Notes under the pieces: generated by a model
Told to the model about the DNA's origin: nothing
The model's input: the letters and a program-made list of their open reading frames with translations, nothing else
Databases searched by the model: none
Shown: piece after piece, positions 50,995 to 60,136 of the stretch
Numbering within the stretch: position 1 is the first letter of the stretch
Layout of the letters: each line of letters opens with the position of its first letter
Translations under genes and position numbers: made by a program
NCBI RefSeq assembly: GCF_001625575.1
Contig: NZ_AUXV01000073.1
Span: 62,001-126,000 of the forward strand
DNA: 64,000 bases
Reading direction: 5' to 3'
DNA from: Pseudoalteromonas luteoviolacea S2607
GTDB lineage: Bacteria > Pseudomonadota > Gammaproteobacteria > Enterobacterales > Alteromonadaceae

Positions 50995-53622
50995 TTAAAA
51001 CGTATAGTCCAGCTTCAAATAACCTCGTCTACCAACAGTATCGTAGGTGAATACATCGGTGTTAGCGTCGTTCCACGAAGTTAAAAATGGTGGCTGCTTA
51101 TCAAAAAGATTATCGATTCCAAATGACAGCTTCAGTGCTTGGCTCACCGAGTAGCTTGCTTGAACATCATGGTAAATGATGCTTGGTACACTGCTGCCTA
51201 TTGGACCACCTCCGTTTTCGTCTTGCGCTTTACCTATGTACTGAATGCTGTAAGTGCCTTGCCACTGGGTGTAAGACAAAGTAGCAGATAAGTTAGATTT
51301 CCATTTGGTATAACTGCCTCTGTCAGATGTTATTACCCCTAATAATTGCTCTGTTTCAGCGCCCGCAAAAGCGGTATTTTTATGTTCTAGTAATCTGGTT
51401 GTTTCCCAGTTAACACGGTACTCAAGTGAATTAACAGCCGAGCTAAAGTTGAGGTTAAGGTCTAGGCCAGCTACTTGCTCATTTGACGTATTCATTGGGC
51501 GCTTTTCAAGCGCCGTAATTTGGAAGGTAATTGGGTCTCTTGTAAAGCTGTTACAGTATGCTTGATATGCAACAGGGTCGCTATAACACAGGCGCAACAT
51601 ATTTGACCCAGACACAGTGTTGATGGCGTTATCAACTTCGATATTGAAATAATCTAGCGTTGCTGATAAATGCGCTGATTGATACACCAAGCCAAATGTT
51701 ATGGTATCGGCAGTTTCAGGGCCTACTTCAGGGTTACCACCAACACCGGTACGAATTGTTGAACCATCTTGAGTAAAATCTTCTGGTATACCAGCCAACA
51801 AACAATTACGTAAAATTTCGCCAGTGGCGCTATCACAAGGATCCATAGTGATGAGGTTTTCAACGTTTGTACCACCAAACTGTTCAGTGATAGTAGGGGT
51901 TCTAAATGCAGTGGAGCGCACTGTACGCAATAAAAATTGCTCGTTTACTCGCCAGGTTATGCCAAGTTTGTAGGTTGTTTTTGCGTCGACATGCTCATGA
52001 TCAGAATAACGTGCTGCAATATCCGCTTTTATCGCATCTGCATATGCAGCGTTACTAATAAGGGGAACTGACAGTTCTAAGAATGCCTCTTTGACGTTTG
52101 AGTGCCCTGAGATTGGGTCTTCTTCACCGTTTCGCATTGCAATCGCATCAGGGTTTCGCCATCCTTTCTCTTTTCGGTACGCTGCCCCTGTCGCAAAAGC
52201 CAAAGTGCCAGCGGGTAATTCAGCAATATCACCACTTAAATCAAAGCTTAGAGATTGGAGTTGATTTCCGCCTGTACCTTCTCGTTGGTAAGTAACATAG
52301 TTGATGACTTGCTCAGAGAGTTCCCCTACACCAAAATAATCTCCACATGGGATGGCGGCATCTTTTGATGTACTACATATATCACCATTTAGGGTTTGCG
52401 CGACTCGCTCATCATCAAAGTCATAACTCCATCCGTCAGTGCCTGTATTTCTTCCATAATTATAAGACGCTTGCCAAATCCAGTTGTTATTTAACTCACC
52501 GGATAAACTCAATGCACCTTGAAATGTATCCGTTTCTTGATAGAACTCTGGATTAGGTGCTTCGATATTCCTGCGGCGCTTGAGCGTCAGGTCTTGAGCT
52601 GTTGGGTTATAGACAAAATCAGAGGCTACATCGACAGACTTAAACCCTCTGGGAGTGACGATTTGGTCTGAGCGACGGTTTGCATAAAGGAGTGAGGTGT
52701 TAAGCTGCAGGCTGTCAGAGAGCGCATAATCGATGAAAGTTGCTAAGTTGAGACGCTCCATTGGGTTGTATGAGTTTAGAGACTCAAACCAATTATAGCC
52801 ATGCAACGCGTTGTTGTAGTCTTCAAATTGGTTGCCGTCGCTATCAGGGTTTTGATTGAATTGTACTTCTCGACCGTCCGACAGTCTTGCACGACCACCA
52901 ATCGTAGTGCCAGAGTAAATACAATTTAGTTTACCGCCTGACTCACTGAGCGGGCATGGGTTTCGCGTGGATTGCAGTGCATTTCCATTGTCGACATAGT
53001 TTACATTGACCGTCACATGCCCACGCTCAAACTCGCTGCCTAATGTGATGTTCAGCTCCGTATTTTCGGCATCTTTTTTACTGCTTTGTCCAAATTTAGC
53101 GCTGAGATGCGCACCACTAAAATCGGACTTTGTAATGATGTTTACCACGCCAGCCACGGCATCTGCACCGTAGATGGCTGACGCACCATCTTTAAGAATA
53201 TCAATGCGCTTAACCAACCCCATTGGGATCATATTAAGGTCTGGACTGTCATTTGCGCCTGTGCCCCCTGCGACCAGCCGCTTGCCGTTGAGTAAAACGA
53301 GGGTTCTTTTGATACCCATACCACGCAAGTTGACCTGTGCGGTAGCATAACCATTGCTGGTCCAGTATGCGTTAGTGGCGTTGCCAGCAGGACCGGCGGA
53401 TGCACTTAAACTTTGCAGTACTTCTTCTAAGTTTGAGACACCAGTCAGTGCTAAATCATCAGCGGTGAGCGTGGTAATTGGGCTGGCTGACTCAAGATCA
53501 ATGTTTTTAATTTTAGAGCCGGTCACCTCAAAATGCTCTATTTGGTTAGTTTGTTCGGCTACAGCAACTTGAGAAATACCCAGAGCGAAAAATACAAGAG
53601 AAATTTTTGAATACGAAAACAT
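50995..53622 (-). CDS. TonB-dependent outer-membrane receptor
   Basis: 875 aa. Signal peptide about 1-22 (ending VAVA). TonB-box-like segment HFEVTGSKIKNIDLES at about 28-44. Plug domain with NLEEVLQSL, AQVNLRGMGIKRTLVLLNGKRL and RIDILKDGASAIYGADAVAGVVNIITK. The large barrel ends in DYTF with terminal Phe. The plug type (SGxNLRGLG, VLLNGRR) is that of peptide/carbohydrate receptors in Alteromonadales, not classic siderophore receptors. It lies 130 bp downstream of a CodB-like permease on the same strand, so it may bring nucleobases or related compounds across the outer membrane (inference). Confidence 0.93.
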   Translation of the reverse strand: MFSYSKISLVFFALGISQVAVAEQTNQIEHFEVTGSKIKNIDLESASPITTLTADDLALTGVSNLEEVLQSLSASAGPAGNATNAYWTSNGYATAQVNLRGMGIKRTLVLLNGKRLVAGGTGANDSPDLNMIPMGLVKRIDILKDGASAIYGADAVAGVVNIITKSDFSGAHLSAKFGQSSKKDAENTELNITLGSEFERGHVTVNVNYVDNGNALQSTRNPCPLSESGGKLNCIYSGTTIGGRARLSDGREVQFNQNPDSDGNQFEDYNNALHGYNWFESLNSYNPMERLNLATFIDYALSDSLQLNTSLLYANRRSDQIVTPRGFKSVDVASDFVYNPTAQDLTLKRRRNIEAPNPEFYQETDTFQGALSLSGELNNNWIWQASYNYGRNTGTDGWSYDFDDERVAQTLNGDICSTSKDAAIPCGDYFGVGELSEQVINYVTYQREGTGGNQLQSLSFDLSGDIAELPAGTLAFATGAAYRKEKGWRNPDAIAMRNGEEDPISGHSNVKEAFLELSVPLISNAAYADAIKADIAARYSDHEHVDAKTTYKLGITWRVNEQFLLRTVRSTAFRTPTITEQFGGTNVENLITMDPCDSATGEILRNCLLAGIPEDFTQDGSTIRTGVGGNPEVGPETADTITFGLVYQSAHLSATLDYFNIEVDNAINTVSGSNMLRLCYSDPVAYQAYCNSFTRDPITFQITALEKRPMNTSNEQVAGLDLNLNFSSAVNSLEYRVNWETTRLLEHKNTAFAGAETEQLLGVITSDRGSYTKWKSNLSATLSYTQWQGTYSIQYIGKAQDENGGGPIGSSVPSIIYHDVQASYSVSQALKLSFGIDNLFDKQPPFLTSWNDANTDVFTYDTVGRRGYLKLDYTF

Positions 53623-53752
53623 AAAGACAACTCACTGAAAAAACTGCGGCGAGTATAAAGAACTTATAAGAGCTTGAGATGTGACATATTGTCGCACTCC
53701 AAAAGTTTTTTATTTTATACAGTTAGCAGTTTTTCAGTGGTTGAAATGAATG

Positions 53753-54961
53753 TTACCGGACAACTTTTTGAAGCAAATAAAAACTACTTAAACTGACCAA
53801 CACAGCATTGATTGGGACAATACCGGGCATCCAATGTCCTGCGGCAATGCCTAATACAACACTTATAATTGCCAGCCAATTAATGGCTTTAAATTCATTA
53901 TGTTCAAAATCTTCATAGGCTGCACTGTGACTAAAGTAATGGGCGATGATCACGCCTCCAATAGGCGGAATCGCGGCAGATAGAAACACTAGCCAATCTA
54001 CAAAATGATTGTAGAGCCACAGAGCGCATAAAGTACCGACTGCGCCATTGACGATACTGAGGTATTTACTGGGTAGCCCTGTAATGTTGGCAAACCCTAA
54101 GCTAGAAGCGTAGAGTGCATTATCATTGGTCGTCCAAATGTTTAAGCCAAGGACGATAATCGCGGGTAATATGAGGCCTTGGAGCATCAGTACTTCTGAA
54201 ATGTCTGCTTTACCCGTCGCCGCGGCACCCGCACCGCCAAATATAAACATTAAGCTATTACCGACAAAAAACGCGACAATCGTGATGTAAATAGCCACTT
54301 TTGCATTCTTACTAAAGCGCATAAAGTCTGCTGTGAGCGTGCCCGCGGAAATAAAAGAGCCAACAACTAAAGTAATTGCTTGGGCCTGACTCAATGGGCT
54401 GTCAATTGACCGAGCGGTGAGTTGCTCCAAACCGCCAGCACTTTCTAAGGCCATCCAAACAGAAAAACCGCCCAACAGTGTAATGGCTGGCACGGCAATG
54501 GCCGACAAGAACATGAGCGCCGAAATACCAATATACGCTGTGGCGGTCATCAACATACCGGCGATTAAAATAAGGATATTGAGGTCAACTCCCGTCACCT
54601 TTTGCACGGGTAAAGCAAACATGGCCACGCCAACACCAAACCAGCCTACCTGTGTGCCCGCGAGTAACAAAGAAGGCAACCAAGAGCCTTTGACTCCAAA
54701 AGAGTAACGTGCCAATAAGTGAGTAGACAGTCCTGTTGACGCACCAATATATCCAAGTGTTGCAGTATATATGGCCAAAATACAATTACCTACAGCTATG
54801 CTTATCATAAACTGGGTTGAATCTAGACCAACACCTAATTTACCTCCTGTCCACATACTGGCCGAAAAATAAGTTAAACCAAGCATCAACATCAGCATTG
54901 AAAGAGAAGCGCGTCTCGCTGTGTTTGGCACAGCTGCTAAATCGTATTCGCGGTCTGCCAT
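53753..54961 (-). CDS. codB: CodB-like cytosine/purine permease (NCS1 family)
   Basis: 402 aa, about 12 membrane segments. N-terminal VPNTARRASLSMLMLMLGLTYFSASMWTGGKLG and the GAST-rich loop, LLARYSFGVKGSWLPSLLLAGTQVGWFGVGVAMFA, and WTTNDNALYASSLGFANI match CodB. No cytosine deaminase gene is next to it, so salvage would rely on an enzyme encoded elsewhere. Transcribed ahead of the TonB receptor. Confidence 0.9.
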   Translation of the reverse strand: MADREYDLAAVPNTARRASLSMLMLMLGLTYFSASMWTGGKLGVGLDSTQFMISIAVGNCILAIYTATLGYIGASTGLSTHLLARYSFGVKGSWLPSLLLAGTQVGWFGVGVAMFALPVQKVTGVDLNILILIAGMLMTATAYIGISALMFLSAIAVPAITLLGGFSVWMALESAGGLEQLTARSIDSPLSQAQAITLVVGSFISAGTLTADFMRFSKNAKVAIYITIVAFFVGNSLMFIFGGAGAAATGKADISEVLMLQGLILPAIIVLGLNIWTTNDNALYASSLGFANITGLPSKYLSIVNGAVGTLCALWLYNHFVDWLVFLSAAIPPIGGVIIAHYFSHSAAYEDFEHNEFKAINWLAIISVVLGIAAGHWMPGIVPINAVLVSLSSFYLLQKVVR

Positions 54962-55110
54962 AAAATCTCCATGGTGTGATTATGCCCTTAAGTTTAGTGG
55001 GATAATGCAGATAAAATATGGAGAAGTCATATTGCGCGAAGGATAAAGTACACAAGAGGAAAGCGTATTTGCTATACTCCGCGCATCTTTAGCAGTATCC
55101 ATAGGCACAT

Positions 55111-56340
55111 ATGTCTTTTCAATCCTTAAATCTCGTTGATGAATTGAATCAAGCACTCACCCACCTTGAGTTTGTTGAGCCCACAGAAATACAAACTTTA
55201 AGTATTCCTCTTGTCTTACAAGGGAGTGATTTACTGGCCACAGCTCAAACGGGGACAGGCAAAACAGCGGCCTTTATGCTGCCTATTTTGAATAGATTGA
55301 TTAGTGCCAGTCATGCTCATCAAGCTGTGCGCGCCCTCGTGCTTGCGCCAACACGAGAGCTTGCGCAACAAGTTGCTAAAGATGCGCGGCGCTTGGCAAA
55401 GTTTAGCGAGATAAAAGTAGCGTGTATTTACGGTGGGGCAAATATTGGTCCGCAAGAAAAAATTCTAAAAGAGGGAGCAGACATTGTTGTGGCGACCCCT
55501 GGGCGGCTTTTAGATCATATGATCAAAGGCACCTTGTCTTTAAATGCGGTTGAGCAACTCGTATTCGATGAAGCAGATCGTATGTTAGATATGGGGTTTA
55601 TGGGTGAAATAAAGCGGATCATGCGCAAAATGCCTGAAAATCGTCAAACGTTATTGTTTTCGGCTACCATGGATGACGTTGTCCTCTCACAAGTAAATAC
55701 TTGGTTGAACAATCCTGAGCGTGTTGGTGTCGAGCAACAAAACAGTACTGCTGATAAGGTAGGGCAGGTATTCTATGCGGTTGATGAAGAGCGTAAAAGA
55801 GAGTTAATCGCTCACTTGATTGGCAAGAATAATTGGCAGCAAGTGCTAGTATTTACTCGCACTAAAAAAAGTGCGGATGATTATGCAAAAGAGCTGAACA
55901 AAGATGGTTTGGCAACGCTGGCTATTCATGGTGACAAATCGCAAGGTGCCAGAGAACGTGCGCTTGAGCAATTTAAGAATGGTAAAACACGTGTCTTGGT
56001 CGCAACCGACGTAGCAGCACGTGGTATTGATATTAAGGCGTTAAACTACGTTATAAATGCTGAGCTGCCTTATGTGGCCGAAGATTACATACATCGCATT
56101 GGTCGAACTGGCAGAGCTGGCAATGCTGGGCATTCAATATCATTAGTCAGTATTGATGAGCAGTGGTTACTCGAGGAAATTGAAGTACTCCTGGATACGC
56201 GTCTAACACCACAATGGCTAGAGGGATACGAACCAGATTTAACTCGTGAACCTAAAGACAATCGCAAAAACTCATCAAAGTCTCGCAAACAGCGTGATAA
56301 AAAACGCATTCTTGGCCAGCGCACAAGAAGAAAGAAATAA
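55111..56340 (+). CDS. rhlE: DEAD-box RNA helicase, RhlE type
   Basis: 409 aa. Q motif (EFVEPTEIQTLSIP), motif I AQTGTGKT, Ia PTRELAQQV, Ib TPGRLL, II DEAD in VFDEADRMLDMGF, III SAT, and motifs IV-VI (VFTRTKKSADD, VATDVAARGIDI, HRIGRTGRAG). KRELIAHLIGKNNWQQVLVFTRTK closely resembles RhlE. Basic tail (KNSSKSRKQRDKKRILGQRT) for RNA contact. Likely acts in ribosome assembly or cold RNA remodelling. Confidence 0.93.
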   Translation: MSFQSLNLVDELNQALTHLEFVEPTEIQTLSIPLVLQGSDLLATAQTGTGKTAAFMLPILNRLISASHAHQAVRALVLAPTRELAQQVAKDARRLAKFSEIKVACIYGGANIGPQEKILKEGADIVVATPGRLLDHMIKGTLSLNAVEQLVFDEADRMLDMGFMGEIKRIMRKMPENRQTLLFSATMDDVVLSQVNTWLNNPERVGVEQQNSTADKVGQVFYAVDEERKRELIAHLIGKNNWQQVLVFTRTKKSADDYAKELNKDGLATLAIHGDKSQGARERALEQFKNGKTRVLVATDVAARGIDIKALNYVINAELPYVAEDYIHRIGRTGRAGNAGHSISLVSIDEQWLLEEIEVLLDTRLTPQWLEGYEPDLTREPKDNRKNSSKSRKQRDKKRILGQRTRRKK

Positions 56341-56447
56341 AGAGCAAAAAAGCGGGCAGAGGCTTAAGAGCCAATCCACTAACCGTTGCTGCAATTGACT
56401 ATAGGGATGGGAAAGCATACATGTCGTATGCCCCCATTCTGTTTATT

Positions 56448-56921
56448 TTAATCTTTAGGCTTGAACAAAGGGACTGGCTTTGCATTTGGTTGGTTAGCAG
56501 CTTTGGCAATTTCCTCATAGTTCTGCTTGATGTCAAGGATTAAGGAGTAGGCGCCTTTAGTCGTGATTCTGGTGCCGATCACAAAAGTGCCAATGATATT
56601 TACATGCTCATTTGAAATTGTGAAACAAATGGGATTGAGAAACGGTGCGCGTTGAGACTGGGAGATAAATACTGACGAGTAGCAATAATTTCCGGCTTCA
56701 AGATAAACTCCTTTCACTTTCTTGTTCATATGAATCGTTCTAACGGACTTATCTGCCATATTTTCAATTTGAAACCGGCCGCCTTTTTCTGAAAGCGTTC
56801 TCATTTTGGGCTTGTTTTGCTGGTTCAGCTCTGCCCTATGCACGGTAAATAGCGTATTTGCTTCTTTAGCCATACACGTAGCGCTGAATAACGCTGAGCA
56901 TATGAGGATCCACTTTTTCAT
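56448..56921 (-). CDS. Periplasmic hypothetical protein, 157 aa
   Basis: Signal peptide MKKWILICSALFSATCMA. The Cys near its end lies in ATCMA, which could be a weak lipobox but fits ordinary cleavage better. Mature part has strands KGVYLEAGNYCYSSVFISQSQ and INIIGTFVIGTRITTKGAYSLILDI-like segments and a Pro-rich tail. Two Cys (NYCYS, NPICFT) may form a disulfide. No family recognised. Confidence 0.75.
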   Translation of the reverse strand: MKKWILICSALFSATCMAKEANTLFTVHRAELNQQNKPKMRTLSEKGGRFQIENMADKSVRTIHMNKKVKGVYLEAGNYCYSSVFISQSQRAPFLNPICFTISNEHVNIIGTFVIGTRITTKGAYSLILDIKQNYEEIAKAANQPNAKPVPLFKPKD

Positions 56922-57164
56922 TATAAATTCTCCTTAGAGCTGTAACGCATTACATGTAAACGCACTGCTGCTTATTGTTGTTATTTACCGCAGAATTATA
57001 ACCTAAAAGTAAACAGGATAAAGAGGTAATTGAATGCCAAACAGAGCGTTATGGGGAGAGCTTAAACTTGTAGCTGTGGCATCAATAAAAAGTGAGCACG
57101 CCCTGTTATCAATTTAGAACTTTCAGGTACAATCGAGAGAAAATAATAATAGGTGTGATGAGTT

Positions 57165-57728
57165 ATGGATAAATTTAAAGTGTTACAGGAACTGGGAGCC
57201 GGGGATTTTCAGCACCTCGACGGTACTTTGCAATCTCATTTACAGGGTACGGAACGTATTTTGAAAGAGTGGGGAAGTAGTGAGTTGTTGCAGATCGCAG
57301 GCTTGTTTCATGCAGCGTATGGCACCGATGGCTTTGACCAAAGTATGGTCTCTTTGGCCCAGCGCAACCGAATTGCCCAATTAATTGGCAAAGAGGAAGA
57401 AGCACTGGTTTATCTATATTGTGCATGTGACAGAGACTTTGTATTTCCTCAATTTGGTAGTGACAAGCCTATTCAGTTTAGAAACCGGTTTACAGAGCAA
57501 GAGTTTCTTTTAAATGAAGCGGATACATTACTCTTATGTGAGTTAACGGCGGCCAATGAGTTGGAGTTAGTGTGCCGATACGCAGGGTTTAAAGCTCGCC
57601 ACGGTGTTGGTCTTTTAGATTTATTTAAGCGAATGGACCCTTATTTGAGTGACAATGCACATACTGCATACACTACAATATTAGCGGATCTTGATACCCC
57701 AGAAAGCACCCCCTGCCTAGAGGTATAA
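57165..57728 (+). CDS. DUF6817-type protein with HD-like His motif
   Basis: 187 aa cytosolic protein. HLDGTLQSHLQGTERILKEWGSSELLQIAGLFHAAYGTDGF has the His spacing of a metal-dependent HD/MIOX-like fold, and the YCACDRDFV segment follows. It resembles short DUF6817-like proteins seen in natural-product and stress loci. Enzyme function has not been shown. ATG 57165 is preceded by AGGTGTGATGAGTT. Single gene. Confidence 0.7.
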   Translation: MDKFKVLQELGAGDFQHLDGTLQSHLQGTERILKEWGSSELLQIAGLFHAAYGTDGFDQSMVSLAQRNRIAQLIGKEEEALVYLYCACDRDFVFPQFGSDKPIQFRNRFTEQEFLLNEADTLLLCELTAANELELVCRYAGFKARHGVGLLDLFKRMDPYLSDNAHTAYTTILADLDTPESTPCLEV

Positions 57729-58019
57729 TTGCTTATATGGGGTGAGTTGGCAGCGTTGTATATTGGCGTGTTTTTACGAGAAAATATACAGCGCTAAAGC
57801 ATGCTTTACCTGATTTAATGGCTTAAATAATCATATTGTTAAATAATGAGCGGAGTGCTTTTAAATATTCCTGATTGGAATTAATATTCATTTTCTATTA
57901 AGTGTTAAAAACAAAATCACATAACAATTTAAAATTTTACTTAATGTTCATTTTTAATTCACTGTTCGTGGCATAAATTGATTTTCATGAACTACTCATA
58001 CAATAAAATGGACTTAAAA

Positions 58020-58796
58020 ATGATTAAACTAAACCACAAATTGTTACTTGGCACTTTACTCACGTTATGCTCGGCATCTAGCTTTGCGAATGATCGAATT
58101 GCAGATATGCAATTTTCAGATGGCAACTTTAGAAGTTGTGTACAAACGCAAGCAGATGCCAATGGCTGGACATATACTGATCAAGTCACAGAGCTAAGCT
58201 GTAAACAGTCGATGATAAAGCGAGTTGATGAGCTAAAATACTTTTCGTCCCTTGAAAGGTTAAACTTGGCTTTAAACTATATTGAAGATATTGATGTTAC
58301 AGAAAATAAACTATTGACTAGATTGGAGTTGTCAGCAAACAAGATTAAAAATATTAACCTTAAAAATAACACTAAGTTAGATACGCTTTTTATGTCAGGA
58401 AACGACATTACATCAATTGACCTAAGTAATAATAGAGAATTAAAGATATTAGGGATGATGAACAATGCGCTTTACTCGGCTAATTTAACTAACAATACCA
58501 AGCTGACTTATGTAGAGCTTGGCTGGAACCAAATTAGTTGGATATCCTTACCAAGTGGTGGTGTGATTACTGAGTTATCTCTGAATAATAATAATTTATC
58601 AAGCATTAATACTGATTATTTACCTGAATTAAAAGTCTTACGATTGGGGAAAAATAAAATTAACCGTTTGTCTATTTCAGAAAACCGAAAACTGCTTTTG
58701 CTTAATGTTAAATCTAATCCGCTGAATGAATCGACCAAGCAAGAATTGAAAAGCAAACATGCAATCTATAATTTCATTTTCTTAAAAGACTTCTAG
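58020..58796 (+). CDS. Secreted leucine-rich-repeat protein
   Basis: Start at ATG 58020 (MIKLNHKLLLGTLLTLCSAS) with GGA upstream; the upstream ATG at 57978 would remove the signal peptide. After cleavage near SFA come about 8 SDS22/internalin-like LRR units of 20-22 residues: LERLNLALNYIEDIDV, LTRLELSANKIKNIN, LDTLFMSGNDITSIDLS, LKILGMMNNALYSANL, and so on. A Cys pair caps the N-terminal domain (RSCVQTQ, LSCKQS). Probably a periplasmic or exported protein-binding scaffold. Confidence 0.9.
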   Translation: MIKLNHKLLLGTLLTLCSASSFANDRIADMQFSDGNFRSCVQTQADANGWTYTDQVTELSCKQSMIKRVDELKYFSSLERLNLALNYIEDIDVTENKLLTRLELSANKIKNINLKNNTKLDTLFMSGNDITSIDLSNNRELKILGMMNNALYSANLTNNTKLTYVELGWNQISWISLPSGGVITELSLNNNNLSSINTDYLPELKVLRLGKNKINRLSISENRKLLLLNVKSNPLNESTKQELKSKHAIYNFIFLKDF

Positions 58797-58955
58797 CTCT
58801 GTTAAACACACGTCGCTGACTTGCCACTTAGGTGGGTCAGCATACTCACCGACTAAAAGAGTCCCCTTTAAAATGGTGTGTTTGCTGCCGAGCAAGTGCA
58901 CAATGGGTTTACTTCGGGATTTGTCCTTCTTAAAGCCGATTTTTAGTAGTCTCAA
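58782..58955 (-). CDS. Possible small protein, 57 aa
   Basis: A minus-strand frame open from about 58990 to TAA 58782 with protein-like composition (PIVHLLGSKHTILKGTLLVG, then PPKWQVSDVCLTELEVF). The only good start is TTG 58955 (MRLLKIGFKKDK) with AAGG 9 nt upstream. It overlaps the convergent end of the LRR gene by 15 bp. Could be a real short gene or the remnant 3' end of a longer one. Confidence 0.35.
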   Translation of the reverse strand: MRLLKIGFKKDKSRSKPIVHLLGSKHTILKGTLLVGEYADPPKWQVSDVCLTELEVF

Positions 58956-59085
58956 ACTCGTAAACCTTGCGTTAGTTGCGTTCTGTGACTATGTAATCAT
59001 TCATGAATTATTGTTGCGTAATTGTGTACCCAATTTAGTTCTGTTATTTTAAGGCTATTAAATACTTATTCTAGGATGAACGGTT

Positions 59086-60069
59086 GTGTCGAGCTCTGTC
59101 GTTTCAAAATTTCCATTGCTTTTCTTTATTGCCATTTCAATTTGGTGGGGGTTTTACTATCAAAGCAACAGCAGCTTGAATGACTTTGGACAAGCAAACT
59201 TCGAATTTTTGTATCTACTAGACGCATTTATTGTCTTACCAATTATTTGCTTTTTGGCGGTGAAAAACAAAAAAGAAGCATTACTCAAGGCTGTCACGCT
59301 CTGTTGTCTAGCGGTTTGGGTAGGAAGTTACATCATCCCAGAAAGTAGCAAGTTTATCTGGCCCTATTTAGAAAATGGTCGCTATGTTGTTACCGCACTG
59401 ATTTTATTATTTGAAACGGTTGCCATTATTACAGTAATTCTGGCGATTAAAACGGCACTGTATGACGACGTAGATCCTGACTTGGCAATATCACAGCCCA
59501 TCGAAAGGGTTTTAGGTAAAGGCGTTGTCGCAGCGATCCTTAATTTTGAAACAAGAATGTGGACATTTGCGTTATTAGCCAAACGCATTAAGTCCGAGAA
59601 TTATCAAGGCTCAAAGCAGTTTACCTATCATCAGAAAGATGGCGCTCAGAGCAATTTACTTGGTTTTGTGTTTTTAATTGCCTTAGAGATGCCGTTAATG
59701 CACCTTCTTCTGCATTTTGTTTGGTCACCAATGGCTGCCAATATTGTCACAGTTTTAAGTGCACTCAGTTTGGTATTCTTTTTAGCTGAGTACCGAGCCT
59801 GTGGGAAAAGGCCTATTTCTATTGATGGTCACGATTTGATTATTCGTTATGGTTTGTTTCAGCCATTGAGGGTGTCGCTATTGAATATCAAGCATGTTAA
59901 CAGTAACGATACGTTCGTTGCCCGTGACAAAAAAATAAAACGCTATAACTATTCGGGTGCGCCAAACGTTGAAATTGTACTGGCAGAACCGATAGGGCAG
60001 GTTGAGAGAATTTACTTAGGCGTAGACAATCCGCAGCAATTTATCACTTCGATAAAGCATAAGCAGTAA
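59086..60069 (+). CDS. Membrane protein with C-terminal PH-like segment, 327 aa
   Basis: GTG start at 59086 after AGGATG. About six membrane helices: 8-22, 40-60, 65-85, 100-125 and a pair at about 190-235. The final 75 residues (YRACGKRPISIDGHDLIIRYGLFQPLRVSLLNIKHV...) resemble the bacterial PH-type beta-sandwich found at the end of some membrane proteins. Function unknown. Confidence 0.75.
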   Translation: MSSSVVSKFPLLFFIAISIWWGFYYQSNSSLNDFGQANFEFLYLLDAFIVLPIICFLAVKNKKEALLKAVTLCCLAVWVGSYIIPESSKFIWPYLENGRYVVTALILLFETVAIITVILAIKTALYDDVDPDLAISQPIERVLGKGVVAAILNFETRMWTFALLAKRIKSENYQGSKQFTYHQKDGAQSNLLGFVFLIALEMPLMHLLLHFVWSPMAANIVTVLSALSLVFFLAEYRACGKRPISIDGHDLIIRYGLFQPLRVSLLNIKHVNSNDTFVARDKKIKRYNYSGAPNVEIVLAEPIGQVERIYLGVDNPQQFITSIKHKQ

Positions 60070-60084
60070 GTTTGATATCAAAAA

Positions 60085-60111
60085 ATAAGCCAGCTTAGTT
60101 ATGCTGGCTTA
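60085..60111 (-). terminator. Terminator of the TPP-enzyme gene
   Basis: TAAGCCAGC and GCTGGCTTA pair around an 8-nt loop; on the minus strand followed by TTTTTT. Lies between convergent stops. Confidence 0.82.
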
Positions 60112-60136
60112 CATATTGTCAATTGAAGCAATTAGA

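Noticed and set aside
56405..56440. Hairpin GCATAC-ATGTC-GTATGC between rhlE and the 157-aa gene
   Set aside because: Plausible convergent terminator, but without a T run and with a short stem; not listed as a feature.
57034..57117. 27-aa ORF (MPNRALWGELKLVAV...) with AGAGG 7 nt upstream
   Set aside because: The site is good, but the ORF is too short to judge without conservation data.
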